Assembly: GCF_009727055.1 (NCBI RefSeq)
Contig: NC_052360.1
Coordinates: forward strand, 66,300,379-66,364,378
Direction: 5' to 3'
From: Benincasa hispida
Lineage: Eukaryota > Streptophyta > Magnoliopsida > Cucurbitales > Cucurbitaceae
Length of the DNA: 64,000 nucleotides
Shown: positions 1-13,361 of the stretch, piece after piece
How positions within the stretch are numbered: the stretch's first letter is position 1
Layout of the letters: every line of letters starts with the position of its first letter
Notes under the pieces: model-generated
Told to the model about the DNA's origin: nothing
Database searches by the model: none
The model's input: the letters and a program-made list of their open reading frames with translations, nothing else
Translations under genes and position numbers: made by a program

Positions 1-296
1 TTGTAGTATCTTTACAACTCTTTGTAACAACTACAGAATAGGCCGCATCCAATTGTGTTACCAGAATAAGGACCCAACCTTAATCATGTACTATAGACCG
101 TTTTGGTTGTTTACTCGAACTTGATTCATCTCTTTGTCTCTACATAAAGTTCAAATATTCATATAATAGCCATGGATCTTAATTTATTGGATTTAGACTT
201 TTATGTATGCAATTTATAGAATCAATAATAAGTTTATTGACTATAGAATATGTTTATCTTTTACAAACTGCGAGTTTTAGGACATAAAACCCAATA
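1..296 (-). repeat. Ty1/copia 3' LTR fragment, cut by window edge
   Basis: The minus strand starts with TATTGGGTTTTATGTCC at about 296, a mutated form of the TGTTGGG start seen in related copies at 2411 and 2927. It runs out of the window on the left. It matches 2093-2411 (same orientation) and the inverse of 2927-3230. A purine tract (minus CCAAGTGGGAGTAT) lies directly to its right, as expected for a copia PPT beside the 3' LTR. Confidence 0.8.
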
Positions 297-437
297 ATAC
301 TCCCACTTGGACTAAAACTCCAGTGGATCAACATATATAAATATATACAATGTTGAGTTACACTAAGAGAAAAAAAAGCAAAAAATATAAATACAATAAA
401 CTAGGGCATTAAATACCCATAAATTCTCCCACTTGCC

Positions 438-1852
438 CTAGTGATGAATATCTCGTAGACCTAGTCCTACTAGGTGACCCTCGAACACTTTAGCGAAGAG
501 GGCCTTTGTAAATGGATCAGCTAAGTTGTCTTGTGAGGCTATCTTTGTGACAATCACATCTCCTCTGTGTACAATCTCCTTAATGAGATGGTACTTCTGT
601 TCGATGTACTTTCCTCGTTTATGACTTCGAGGTTCCTTTGAATTTGAAACTATTGCACTATTATCACAATATAGGGTGACAAGCAGGTGCATATTAGGAA
701 CTACTTCCAAATCAGTCAAGAACTTAATGAGCCATACTGCTTCTTTTGCTACTTCACTTGCAACTACATACTCAGCTTCCATTGTGGAGTCAGCAATACA
801 ACTTTGCTTGATACTTCTCCACACAACAACTCCTCCACTTAAAGTGAATACTGACCCCGAAGTTGATTTCCTAGAATCAATGTCAGTTTGGAAGTCAGAA
901 TCAGTGTATTCAGTAAGGATAAGATCCTCAGCACTATACACGAGTATATAATCTCTCGTTCTCCAAAGATACTTGAGAATGTTCTTAACAGTAGTCCAAT
1001 GATCATATCCAGGATTGGACTGAAATCTGCTGACTATTCCAATGACATAGCATATATTGGGACGAATACACAACATTGTATACATTAAACTCCTTACTTC
1101 TTACTGCTGATGCATATGGAATTCGTTTCATATCCTCAATTTCTTGAGGTGTCTTAGGACTTTGTTCGTTAGATAAGTGAATTCCATGTCTGAAAGGAAA
1201 TGCTCATTTCTTAGAATTTTGCATTTTATACCTAGACAACATTTTGTCTATATAAGATGCTTGAAATAATGCTAATGTTCTGTTCTTGCGATTCTGAACT
1301 ATTTGGATCCCAAGAACATACTGTGCTTCTCCCAAATCTTTCATTTGAAATTGCGTAGCCAACCATCTCTTAACATCAGCAAGAAATTCTACTTTATTCC
1401 CTATGAGTACAGAAAAACAATAGTTTTGTTAACAATTTTCTTGTAAATACAAGGTTCGTCAACGTTTTGTTTAAAGCCATAAGATTTGATCGCAGTGTTA
1501 AATCTCATATTTCAGGATCTAATTGCTTGTTTCAATTCATAAATGGATCGATTAAGTTTGCAAACCTTTTGCTTTTGACCCTATTTAATAAACCCTTCTG
1601 GTTGAGACATATAGATACTCTCTTCAAGATAGCCATTCAGAAAGGTTGTCTTGACATCTATTTTCCATATTTCAATATCATAAAATGTAGCTATGGACAA
1701 GAGTATTCTAATTGAATTTATCATGGCAACCGGAGAGAAAGTTTCTTCATAATCTACCTCCTCTCTTTGGGTAAACTCTTTTGCCACAAGTCTTGCTTTG
1801 TAGGTCTATACCTTACCAGCTTGGTCTCGTTTTCTCTTGTAGATCCATTTAC
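438..1852 (-). pseudogene. Ty1/copia pol relic (reverse transcriptase and RNase H)
   Basis: This is the 3' half of a copia polyprotein on the minus strand. The piece at 1085-438 is a 215-residue open stretch with the copia RNase H signatures STSGS and ADSTMEAEY, the DNSAI motif, and an LADPFTKAL end. The piece at 1787-1581 carries the start of the RT domain (VDYEETFSPVA, then KTTFLNG). The RT middle between 1085 and 1580 is recognisable only in shifting frames, with stops, so the gene is dead. Integrase, protease and gag are absent. The RT start is cut at 1852 by rearranged LTR sequence. The 3' LTR follows on the left at 296. Confidence 0.88.
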
Positions 1853-2411
1853 TGTTGGGATTTGGTGTCCTAATTCTCTTGAAGTCTCGTAGTTTGTAAA
1901 CAGTTTGTACACATTGTTATTAATAAAATAAATATTATTTTATTTTCATTTACTCATATCCAATAATCGAAGATCCATGGTTATTTCATGTAAACTTAAG
2001 CATGTATGTGAGACATACAAGTGGATCATGCCTTAAGTAATAACATAAATGGTCTATAGTATAAGGATAAAGGAGGGATACCTTATCCTGGTGAACGAAT
2101 CTGGATCACTTTGTTTGTAGTATCTTTACAACTCTTTGTAACAACTACAGAGTAGGCCGCATCTAATAGTGTTACCAGAATAAGGTACCCAACCTTAATT
2201 ATGTACTATAGACCGTTTTGGCTGTTTACTCAAACTTGATTCATCTCTATATCTCTACATAAAGTTAAAGTATTCATATAATAGCCATGGATCTTAGTTT
2301 ATTAGATTTAGACTTTTACGTATGCAATTTATAGAATCAATAATAAGTTTATTGACTATAGAATATGTTTATCTTTTACAAACTACGAGTTTTAGGACAT
2401 AAAACCCAACA
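1853..2411. repeat. Chimeric inverted pair of copia LTR fragments
   Basis: The unit opens with TGTTGGGATTTGGTG on the plus strand (a copia LTR start) and closes with CATAAAACCCAACA, which is an LTR start on the minus strand. The left part, to about 2092, resembles a plus-oriented LTR. The part from about 2093 is a minus-oriented LTR of the family seen at 1-296 and 2927-4760. The two come from related but distinct LTRs joined head to tail in opposite orientation. The right edge probably marks the 5' boundary of the copia element whose pol lies to the left. Confidence 0.6.
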
Positions 2412-2926
2412 GTCGTTTTCTTCCTCTAGTTTCTTTTGGTGACACAGCTGCCGCCTTCATTCCTTTGTCACCTTCCTTATATCTCATTACCACATGGGCC
2501 AACGCCCTTGCTTCTTCCTCAAGCTCTCTTTGAAGAGCAGTTTTCCTTTGTCCTTGACGCGCAGGTCTGTAATCTTTCAGCTTGCGTTCTAGTCACTCGA
2601 ATCCCAAGAGCTGCTTTCCTACGTTAAAACCATAGGTCTGGTTGCAACTAGATTTTCTTCTTCTTCTTCATCCTCTTAAATTATAAGATGTCTTTTCCTT
2701 CGTGAAGTTTATTCTGATGGCCTTTCATTTGCATCAGATATTCATGGTACTGATGCATCAAGGCCAACTCATCGCATCCTCTCTTCATTTTCTTCTTCTT
2801 TCATTTATTATTTAAGTATCTTAACATATCTGTCAGCCTCGTCCATCTTCTTTTCCACTGGACTTAAGGTGCTTGTGACCCTCTGATGGTTAGGTTCTTC
2901 TTTAACCAATGCGTTAGCATTTTCTC
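2412..2926 (-). pseudogene. Athila-like gypsy element, distal part of the open region after pol
   Basis: The minus strand encodes a Lys/Glu-rich, coiled-coil-like stretch that reads on directly from 4761-4820 if the solo LTR at 2927-4760 and one copy of its 5-bp target duplication are removed. It is therefore one segment of the same ancestral reading frame as 4761-4820 and 6250-7037. Stops appear soon after. No known domain is recognised. The position, after integrase and before the 3' LTR, is where Athila-type elements carry an additional (so-called envelope-like) ORF. Function is not established here. Confidence 0.45.
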
Positions 2927-4760
2927 TGTTGGGTTTTATGTCCTAAAACTCGTAGTCTGTAAAAGATAAACATATTCTATAGTCAACAAACTTATTATTG
3001 ATTCTATAAATTGCATAGGTAAAAGTCTAAATCCAATAAACTAAGATCCATGGCTATTATATGAATACCTGAACTTTATGTAGCGACATAGAAATGGATC
3101 AAGTTCGAGTAAATAGCCAAAACGGTCTATAGTACATGATTAAGGTTGGGTACTTTATTCTGGTAACACTATTGGATACAACCTACTCTGTAACTATTAC
3201 AAGTTGTTGTAAAGATACTACAAATGAAGTGATCCAGATTCGTTCATATATTGACATGAGGAGTGGGGGCGTCCTATGCAATGAGTTTGCATAAGATCGG
3301 ACCGAGAAATAAATCACTTTTACTTTATAATATTGTTTACTATATAAGACTGACTATTTCACTTAGATGACCTAGGTAGCTCGATCTTAATTCTGAGCTA
3401 ACTACGAACTCCTGTTTATTTGGGATTATTCTTAGATTTGCATAGGTGAGGGTTGGCTCAACAGCGCCAGCTCAATAAGCCTCCCTTTCCGGGGGTAAGA
3501 CCGGGTAGATAGCTGGGAACATAGAGTGCAAGACGGAATTCATGCCTACCCGATTTAGGGATAGGAGAAAGGTTGTTCTCTTAAGTACTGAATCCAGGTT
3601 TTGAACAAGAAGCCGCACCCTCTCACTGGGCTGAGAGGGATCTAGTTTAGTTACTGGATCACAAAACAATTGTTTATTAGAGATTCAATAGGAACTTAAG
3701 AAACAAGATGTAATCTCATGGGTAAAACAAACATTAGATCCAACCGTTATTACGAAAAACTTGTAAATGGTCGACTAACTAATTATGGTTAAATCATGTG
3801 GACATAATATATCTTCAGTGAGAGGAGTGCAACTATGAGCTTTAGTGGAGTGACCCATTAATTAACGAATGATGATTAATTCAGTGTAAAGAGTTTAGGC
3901 AATTAATCTCGGATTTTTGGAGCCCATGATCTGTAGGCCTACGAGGTCCCCCTACTAGCTCGTAAATGGATTAGCCTTAGAGTAGCATGATAAGTTAATT
4001 TGAAGCATTCAAATTAGAATTAAGGGAATTAGTAATTACATGAGATATAATTATGCTTTTAATTTTGGAATTAAACAAAATTGGAGAATTAATTAATATT
4101 TAAATATGATTTAAATATTAAATTCATAAAGGTGAAACTTGTGTAAAATTAATTTAATATTTGATATTAAGTTAATTAGAATTAATTAAATTATTTAATT
4201 ATTTATTTATTATTAATTTTATTGGAAAATTAATTTTGTAAAAATAATAATAATTTCAATTATGAAATCAAAATTGATCTTGGAAATCCATTTGAAAATT
4301 GGAAGAGTTTGGAGAAACACAAAATGGAAAATTAGATTTTTCCATTAACACCTTCAGGTAGCTCACTAAAAAAACCACTTGTTTTGTTTCAATTTTCCAA
4401 GCATGAGCTGCACCTCATGCAGCCTTCTTCTTTGCATGAATGTTCTGCAATAAATAGAAAATATGGAAGTGGAAATCAAGCATGCAATAGCTCATGAACT
4501 TGCTGAAGTTTTGTTAAAAACTTGTAAAGTTGAAGAAGTGTTCTTCAAGTGGCATCAGTGGGCTTCTTCTCCAAATTCTCTTCATTCAAGCTTATTAGAG
4601 AAGATTTGCAACTGAATTCGAGTTTTAAGAGGTTCTACAAAGGTATGACATGAAACCCTCTTATTATTGTTTGAGCACGTTTTATTTACAACCAAAATTA
4701 ATGAATTAGAATGCTTATTAATCCTTGTTGCTTCCGGTGCATGCTGATATACTCCTTTAA
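2927..4760 (+). mobile_element. Ty1/copia solo LTR with TTCTC target duplication
   Basis: It starts TGTTGGGTTTTATGTCC and ends CTCCTTTAA. It is flanked by TTCTC at 2922-2926 and again at 4761-4765, a perfect 5-bp target site duplication. Removing the LTR and one TTCTC restores a continuous open frame on the minus strand of the surrounding Athila-like element, which supports both edges. The 1834-bp length and sequence match copia LTR fragments at 1-296 and 2093-2411 (both inverted). The right terminus is AA rather than the usual CA, probably a mutation. There is no PBS or internal domain, so it is a solo LTR left by LTR-LTR recombination. Confidence 0.88.
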
Positions 4761-4820
4761 TTCTCGACACATCATCTGATCCATTTTAACAACTTGCCTT
4801 TGATCAAGGCTGGCTAGAAT
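4761..4820 (-). pseudogene. Short segment of the Athila-like post-pol ORF
   Basis: About 60 bp lie between the solo LTR and the hAT-like element. On the minus strand they read as an open continuation of 6250-7037 into 2412-2926. The segment is kept here because it fixes both insertion boundaries. Confidence 0.45.
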
Positions 4821-5092
4821 TAAGGGTGTTAAAAAAAATCAAAGATTCGAAAAAACCAAGCAACCAACCCAACCCAACTGGTTTGGGTTGGTTAAAAAAA
4901 AATTGGTTTGGTTTGGATTTTTTTTTAATGAACTCGAATAGGTCGGTTCGGTTCTCAGGTTCGTAGAAAAATCGTTCGATTCGAACCGAACCGACCCAGG
5001 AAGAATAGGTTAGATACTATTTATTCTAATTTAATTTGTATGTACTATGTAGACCCAGTCCAGCTCACTGCTCAGTCCAATAATAGAATGCT

Positions 5093-5545
5093 ATACGATC
5101 GCCTACCCAATGCTAGACGATCGCCTACCAAATGCTACACGATCGCTGAGCTCGGCTAAACGATCGCTTAGCTCTACTATACGAACGCTGAGTAACAAAA
5201 TGCTATATGGTCACCTACTTAATGCTATATGATCGCCTACCAAATGCTACACGATCGCTGAGCTCGGCTACACGATCGCTGAGTAACAAAATGCTATATG
5301 ATCACCTACCTAATGCTATATGATTGTCTACCAAATGCTACATGATCGCTGAGCTCGGCTACACGATCGCTTAGCTCTGCTACACGATCGTTGAGTAACA
5401 AAATGCTATACGATTGCCTACCAAATGCTATACGATCGCTGAGCTCAGCTACACGATCGCTTAGCTCTACTACACGATCACTGAGTAACACTAGATGATC
5501 ACCCACGAAGACCCTGCGATCGCTTACCCGGAACTACCAAATGCT
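5093..5545. repeat. CGATCG minisatellite array inside the hAT-like element
   Basis: About 20 units of 20-23 bp are built around ACGATCGC or near variants. They are arranged in a higher-order unit of roughly 90 bp whose spacers cycle through CTACCAAATGCTA, TGAGCTCGGCTA, TTAGCTCTGCTA and TGAGTAACAAAATGCTA. Unit drift (ATGATCAC, ACGATTGC) shows it is not recent. Confidence 0.85.
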
Positions 5546-5580
5546 ATATGATTCGCCTACTAAATTGGAGGCCTATCAAA

Positions 5581-6046
5581 TATCCGAAATATTCCGTCAA
5601 TCTCCGCTTTTTTAACCTTTTTACTTGACACGAAAAAAATGTCAAGTAAGAGCTTCTTATACTTGACACGTGAAACGTGTCAAGTAAGACCTTATATCAC
5701 TTGACACGAAAATCATGTCAATTAAAGGTTCGCGTGAAAATATCTGAAATATTCCGTCAATCTCTGCTTTTTTAACCCTTTTACTTTACACGAAAAAAAG
5801 TCAAGTAAGAGCTTCTTATACTTGACACATGAAACATGTCAAGTAAGACCTTATATTACTTGACACGGAAATCGTGTCAAGTAAAGGTTCGCGTGAAAAT
5901 ATCCGAAATATTGCATCAATCTCCCTTTTTTTAACCCTTTTACTTGACCTTTTTTTTGTCCAAAATCATATTACTTGACTTTTTCCACATAAACGTCAAG
6001 TAATTAAAAACTACAAGTGTCAAGTAATGTAGATTTTGTAGTAGTG
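5581..6046. repeat. 160-bp tandem repeat with CACTA-like terminus
   Basis: Three copies of a unit start at about 5581, 5741 and 5900, each with TATCYGAAATATT, a T-rich stretch and several copies of ACTTGACAC and its complement GTGTCAAGTAA. Many are arranged as short palindromes such as TTGACACGTGAAACGTGTCAA. The right end at 6046 reads CACTACTACAAAATC on the minus strand, which resembles the terminus of CACTA (En/Spm) elements. ACTTGACAC would then be the subterminal repeat. No matching left terminus was found, so this may be a truncated CACTA-derived piece. Confidence 0.6.
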
Positions 6047-6249
6047 ATTTTTTATTGATGATTCCATGCTTTTTTTTTAAGGGAACTGATGGAACCGAAC
6101 CAACCCAACCCATTTTTTTTGGGTTGGTTTGGTTCGGATTCATAATTAAACAAGGGTTAGTTTAAGTTAGAAAAATACACAAGCTGAAGCATAGGGTTGG
6201 GCCTAAAATATCCCTAAACCCAACCTAACCCAACCCACGAATACCCCTA

Positions 6250-7037
6250 GCTAGAGTTGGTCCGAAGACCTATTGCTCATCTTTACGAGCCAGCTCGTTG
6301 GGGTCAGGTTGTTGGTAAGTGGGTTGTGAGATAGGTTCCAACCTAGAATTGGTGGAACTTGGAGGTTCCTCAGATGGCTGAGGTGGTGTAATAGGTAGGG
6401 TGTTGGTGGTTGTATGCGGTGAGCTTGGTGAGGAAATAAGGGAAGGCTAGGCCACTTCGATAGGGTCAGAGGTTCAATGGCTAAGGGAATTGTCGGACGC
6501 ACGACAGGCGATGGAGTGGTTCGAAGATATTCTTGTATAAGCTCATGTGTCGGAATGTTTGGTGTGATGGTTGGGATGCATGCTGGAGGGGCTAGTTTCA
6601 TAAGGCTTTGTGGTAGTTGATTTGGCAGGGCCTTTGGACGTTGGCTGCCACGTCGGTTTCGAAGTGGTTGAGGACTTCAAATTTTTGGCAGATGAGGAGA
6701 TGGAAGATTTGGATTTTGCAAGGGTTTTGGTGGAGGTGGATGGACGTTTAGGAGGTTGGAATTGCTTCGCCGGAGTTGGTTCGATGGATGGCCTAGGTTG
6801 GGTAGTGGTTTTCCACGAAGAAGACAAAGCGGTTGACGACTTGGACTAAAGAATAGGCTTCAGTGGAGGAGACACCGAGGGTGAAGGTGAAATAGAGGAA
6901 GAGGAGAAAAAGCTTACTGAAGAGTCTCCAGTGAAGCTCAGGGATGCATTCTGGCCGTCTAAAGCATCCGACATTTCTCTGAAAAAACTTGAAAGCTTAG
7001 AAAGATGATCAGTGAAGGGTGGTCGGACGATAAGCAA
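6250..7037 (-). pseudogene. Athila-like element, start of the open region after pol
   Basis: Reading leftward from an ATG at 7037, the minus strand has a short Ser-rich open stretch. It is followed by a Pro/Ser/Thr/Lys-rich stretch (6827-6543) that continues in a different frame as a Pro-rich stretch (6601-6251), so at least one frameshift has occurred. It lies downstream of the integrase (7561-9088) on the same strand, where Athila-lineage gypsy elements carry an extra ORF of unproven, so-called envelope-like, nature. No signal peptide or transmembrane segment is evident. It is broken further by the hAT-like and solo LTR insertions. Confidence 0.5.
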
Positions 7038-7560
7038 TTTGAAATTCGGGATGTCTTGGGCTCGAAAAAATAAAAAAGAAGAAAATGAGTTTTAAACCCT
7101 CTATTATAGGAAAATGCAAAGGAGAGAGAGCAGGGAACAAACTTGACAAGTGTCGTCTATAGTGACATTTAGGCTGTGCATTAAATGCGAATATGAAGAG
7201 ATGCGCCTTGGGCCACCCAACCACTCGAGTGGCTCAACTCTCCATAACGTCTTTTCCTCTTCCAATGCATGGGTATGCGTTGGCCTAATTCTAACACCTT
7301 AGTTTAGTACCCCAAATTTTTGGAATCCACAAGTTGGTTTTCAAACAATCATTCAAAAGCATGCAAAGTAGTCCTAAACATGAAACAAGCTTAAAATTTG
7401 GGGTACTAAATTTTAAAAGAACACATGGTATACATAAAGCAAAAAAAAAAAAAAAAAAAGCAAGAAAGAGGAAGCATCTTTGGAATATATGCTTGTCTAC
7501 ATGCAGGGATTACTTCAACATGAACTTCAGGCAGGCTTGCATAACTCGATGGATGTCTTG
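7038..7560 (-). other. Spacer between integrase and the post-pol ORF of the Athila-like element
   Basis: No coding sequence could be supported. An oligo-A tract of about 19 A lies at 7441-7459 and A/T-rich sequence around it. The position agrees with the non-coding gap between pol and the following ORF of the minus-strand Athila-like element. Confidence 0.4.
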
Positions 7561-9088
7561 TTGTGTTTCACATTTCCTTCAAATTATGGCTTCACCCTCT
7601 ACCCATTTACTTTGAAGGCGTTAGTGCCATCCTCTAGAGTGAGCTCCACAGCTCCGTGAGGAAAGATTTCTTTGATAACAAATTGCCCTGACCACCTGGA
7701 TTTAAGCTTTCCTGAAAAGAGTCACAAACACGAGTTAAAGAGTAAGACTTTTTTACTGATGAAGAATTCTTTATTACTGATGCGTTGGTCATGCCGACGC
7801 TTGATCTTTTCTTTGTAGATCCTTGTGTTTTTGTATGCATTAAGTCGCCACTCATTTAATTTATTGAGCTATAGCTTTTTATTTTCCCTCGCGACTTCCA
7901 AATTTATGTTCAACTTTTTCATTGCCCAAAACGCCTTGTGCTCTAATTCCAAAAGTAAGTGGCAGGCTTTACCAAATACTAAGGCATAAAGAGACATACT
8001 TATGATGTTTTGAATGCAGTCTTATATGCCCAAAGAGCTTCATCTAGTTTTTGTGCCCAGTCCCTTCTTGATGCATTGACAACCTTCTTCAAAATTGACT
8101 TGATTTCCCCTTTGGAGACTTCTGCTTGCCTATTTGTTAGTGGGTGGTAGCGGTAGCCACTTTGTACCTAACATCATATTTAGCAAACAATTTTGATGTG
8201 TTAATAAAATGTGTACCTTCGTCACTTATCAATGCTCTTGGTGTCCTAAAACGCGTGAAAATGTACTTAGTCAGAAATTTTGAAACAGTTGCCACATCAT
8301 TTTTTACACAGGCCACTACCTTGACCCACTTAGACACATAATCCGCTGTTATTAGAGTGTACTGCTGACCACAAGATAGAGGAAAATTCCCCATGAAGTT
8401 AATGCCCTAAACATCAAAAAGTTCAACTTCGAGTATGTTGTTGAGTGGCTGAGATGTTGCCCGTGTATTAACATGGGTCACATTTGAGAACATATTTCCT
8501 TGTGTCTTTGAATAGAGTAGGCCAGAAGCACCCACTCTAGAGAACTTTGCAGCTGTCCTCTGCATTTAGATAAGATGCGTTGTATTTTGACCTCGGGGAC
8601 ACATCGACGAATAATGGAATCTGGACCTTGTTTATAAAGAAACGACTCACCAAAAATAAAACTTGCAATCATGCACAAGCTGTTTCCTTTTAGGGCGTTG
8701 AAGTCTTTGAAAACTGTTTCGTGGTTAAGTAATTGACAATGTCAGCGTACCATGACTCCCTATCTTCAACCTTGAGCTGGTGTTCATCAGGGAATGTATC
8801 TCCAATTTCAGCCTGGCCCAACTGCATCTTTTTATTCTTCAATCTCAATAGGTGGCTAGCCACCTGATTTTCAGTACCTTTTCTATCTTTGATCTCTAGG
8901 TCAAATTCTTGTAGCAACAACATCCAATTAATAGCCTGGGTTTCACATCCTTTTTGTCCATCAAAAACTTAATAACGGAATGATCAATGTAAATGGTTGT
9001 TGACGCATCAACCAAATAAGCTCTAAACTTCTCAGTAGCAAACACCACCCCTAACATTTCCTTTTCAGTAGTTGTATAATGTTCCTGA
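7561..9088 (-). pseudogene. Athila-like Ty3/gypsy pol relic (RNase H and integrase)
   Basis: Right to left on the minus strand: the RNase H end (HYTTTEKEML near 9080, then [20 protein letters not shown] near 8870), the zinc-finger region of integrase (8678-8478), and the integrase core (8394-8100). The core keeps its acidic residues ([28 protein letters not shown]). The C-terminal integrase segment is at 7860-7570 (PGGQGNLLSKK and similar, in mixed frames). Stops and frameshifts separate all pieces. RT, protease and gag are missing because a copia LTR fragment replaces everything to the right of 9088. The order and sequence style fit the Athila lineage. Confidence 0.85.
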
Positions 9089-9700
9089 TGTTGAGATTTA
9101 TGTCCTAAATCTCTCTTGTTTTCTTGTAGTTGGTAAACATTGTATAAACAAAGTGTTATTAATGAAACAATTGTTATTTTATGAGCATTTACTCAATTCA
9201 ATAAACTAAGATCCTAGGTTATTTTATATAATTTAAATATATATGTAGAGACATACGGGTAGATCATGTTTAAATGATAATCTAAACGGCCTGTAGTAGA
9301 TGGATAAGGCTGGGTACCTTATCTTGGTGATACTATGAATACGACTCGCTTTGTATATGTTACAAGTGTTGTAAAATGTTACAAATGATCTGATCTTGAT
9401 CATTCATGTGGAGACATGTGAGCGGGGGTATCCTATACAAAGAGTTTGTATAAGATCGGATCACGAAATGATTAATCTCATTACATAATGCTGTTAATAG
9501 TAGAGACTTACATTTCACCGGATGACTATAGGTGACATGACCTGAATCATGAGTGAGTTGTGAATTCCTGCCTATGAAGGCGGTTCTTTGATTTGCATGG
9601 GTGAAGGTGGATAGATCGCGACTCAATATGCCTACCATTTTGGGGATTCGTCTGATTAGGGAGTTGGGAACACAACTACACATGGCGAAAGTATAACCAA
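9089..9700 (+). repeat. Ty1/copia LTR fragment inserted in Athila RNase H
   Basis: It starts TGTTGAGATTTATGTCC at 9089 and is colinear with the 5' third of the copia LTRs at 25988 and (inverted) 46402 and 54778: the vertebrae TACGGGTAGATCATG, GGATAAGGCTGGGTACC and GGTGACATGACCTGA are shared. Similarity fades after about 9690, and the rest of the LTR is missing. Athila sequence does not resume on the right, so this junction is a deletion rather than a clean insertion. Confidence 0.75.
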
Positions 9701-9718
9701 ACAAAATTGCAAAATGAA

Positions 9719-9842
9719 AATTGAGCGATCGTGTATGTTGATGTGAGCGATCACATACATTGATGTCAGCGATTACTTACGCTAATGTCACGTTCACATA
9801 TGCTAATGTAAACGATCATGTATGTTATGATAGTGATCACAC
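9719..9842. repeat. Short GCGATCG/GATC minisatellite
   Basis: About six units of 20-22 bp carry GAGCGATCGTG, GAGCGATCACA, CAGCGATTACT, AACGATCATG and similar. They resemble the CGATCG arrays at 5093, 14440, 27441 and 28427. It lies directly beside the truncated copia LTR fragment. Confidence 0.65.
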
Positions 9843-10430
9843 ACTTTTTCTATGCAAATGATAATTTTGTTTTTGTCATATCTTTGTTGATATAACTCAT
9901 TTTTAACTTGATCACTCGTTACCATATGATTTCTCACGTTCTTTTCAACCATGTTTATAAAGTAAGTAAAATGTTAAAGCATCTATAGTTCTAAATGATT
10001 TTGAATTTTCGTTTTGTTGTTATTGGAAGAGAAGAACAAAAAAGAGATAGGTGATACAATTGAAGAGAATATTTAATATCAAAGGTAAGAGTAATATTTT
10101 ACACGTCAAAAGGGTCCATAACAAATAAGTTTTTAGGAAGATGTGTGTCAACACTGTCGTAGAAATTTTTTTTTATTTTTTTGGGTCATTTTGTACCATT
10201 TTCCGTAAAACAGGTGGAAGCTTTGAACAGAAGCTGAGTCATCCCGTGATCATCCCATCTTATCTCATTCCCATTAAAAAGACTACACATTTCCAATTCA
10301 CTTCCCTTCTGTCAACACACCCAATTTCTTTCTTTTGACAATTTCAATATTCTGGCTGTTTAGATCACATTTCCAATCTTTTCTCTCACTTTTTTCCCAA
10401 TTTTTCGCTTTGATTTTTTGTTTCCTTGCC
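9843..10430 (+). promoter_or_regulatory. Upstream region of the ATG8 gene
   Basis: No coding sequence and no recognisable transposon were found in this interval. It precedes the 5'UTR of the ATG8 gene and should hold its promoter. The last 200 bp turn pyrimidine-rich (TTTCTTTCTTTTGAC, TTTCTCTCACTTTTTTCCC), common around plant transcription starts. No TATA box could be assigned with confidence. Confidence 0.4.
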
Positions 10431-10507
10431 GGACCTACAGATTTTCAGGCAACAAATCAAAGGAAATTTCAGTTCTGATCTCCCCCTTCCCCGCCGCCGA
10501 CTCTCAG

Positions 10508-10881
10508 GTTCGTATTTCTTTACTGATGATCCAATTTCGTCTTTAATCTTAGTTGATTTACCGTTTCTTTTCTTGTTATTGAACCGGATTCGCTAATTGG
10601 TTCAATTTGTGGATTATTGGCTAGCTCGATTACCTTTTCTCGAACTTGGAGATGTTGCGTTCTTTTTCTTTATTCTATTTCTGTTCTATGCTTGAATTGC
10701 TAAAATAGTGGTTTATGGTATTGATTATTGTCTTGAAATTTATAATTCCTGCTTCAGTATATGATAGGGATTGTAGTTTTTGACCGAGTTTACTCTGATT
10801 GAGCTGGATTGTCTTTTATTGGTTTTGTGATGAATGTAATATCGATTATGACTGATTGTTAGTTCAATCTCTTTTTCTCAG
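10508..10881 (+). other. Intron in the ATG8 5'UTR
   Basis: A GT donor follows CCGACTCTCAG at 10508 and a pyrimidine-rich acceptor TCTTTTTCTCAG ends at 10881, 14 bp before the ATG. The leader exon before it is C/T-rich and GC-richer than its surroundings. The splice calls are inferred from consensus only, without transcript evidence. Confidence 0.6.
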
Positions 10882-10895
10882 TTTTTTTGTGACTA

Positions 10896-13361
<2,466 letters not shown>

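Larger units (their letters stand above)
4821..6249. mobile_element. Non-autonomous hAT-like element, 8-bp target duplication
   Basis: Termini are imperfect inverted repeats: TAAGGGTGTTAAAA at 4821 and ATACCCCTA ending at 6249. The flanks are GCTAGAAT (4813-4820) and GCTAGAGT (6250-6257), an 8-bp duplication with one mismatch, as expected for hAT transposition. Stretches of GGTTTGGTT/AACCAACCC type next to both ends (4850-4990 and 6085-6240) are roughly inverted. The interior has no transposase. It holds a CGATCG minisatellite (5093-5545) and a 160-bp tandem repeat ending in a CACTA-like terminus. It lies within the Athila-like post-pol ORF. Confidence 0.75.

Noticed and set aside
5306..5506. 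Open frame with regular DRVAELSDRVAEL repeats resembling a coiled coil
   Set aside because: It is produced by the CGATCG minisatellite period. No start context, neighbours or homolog support a gene.
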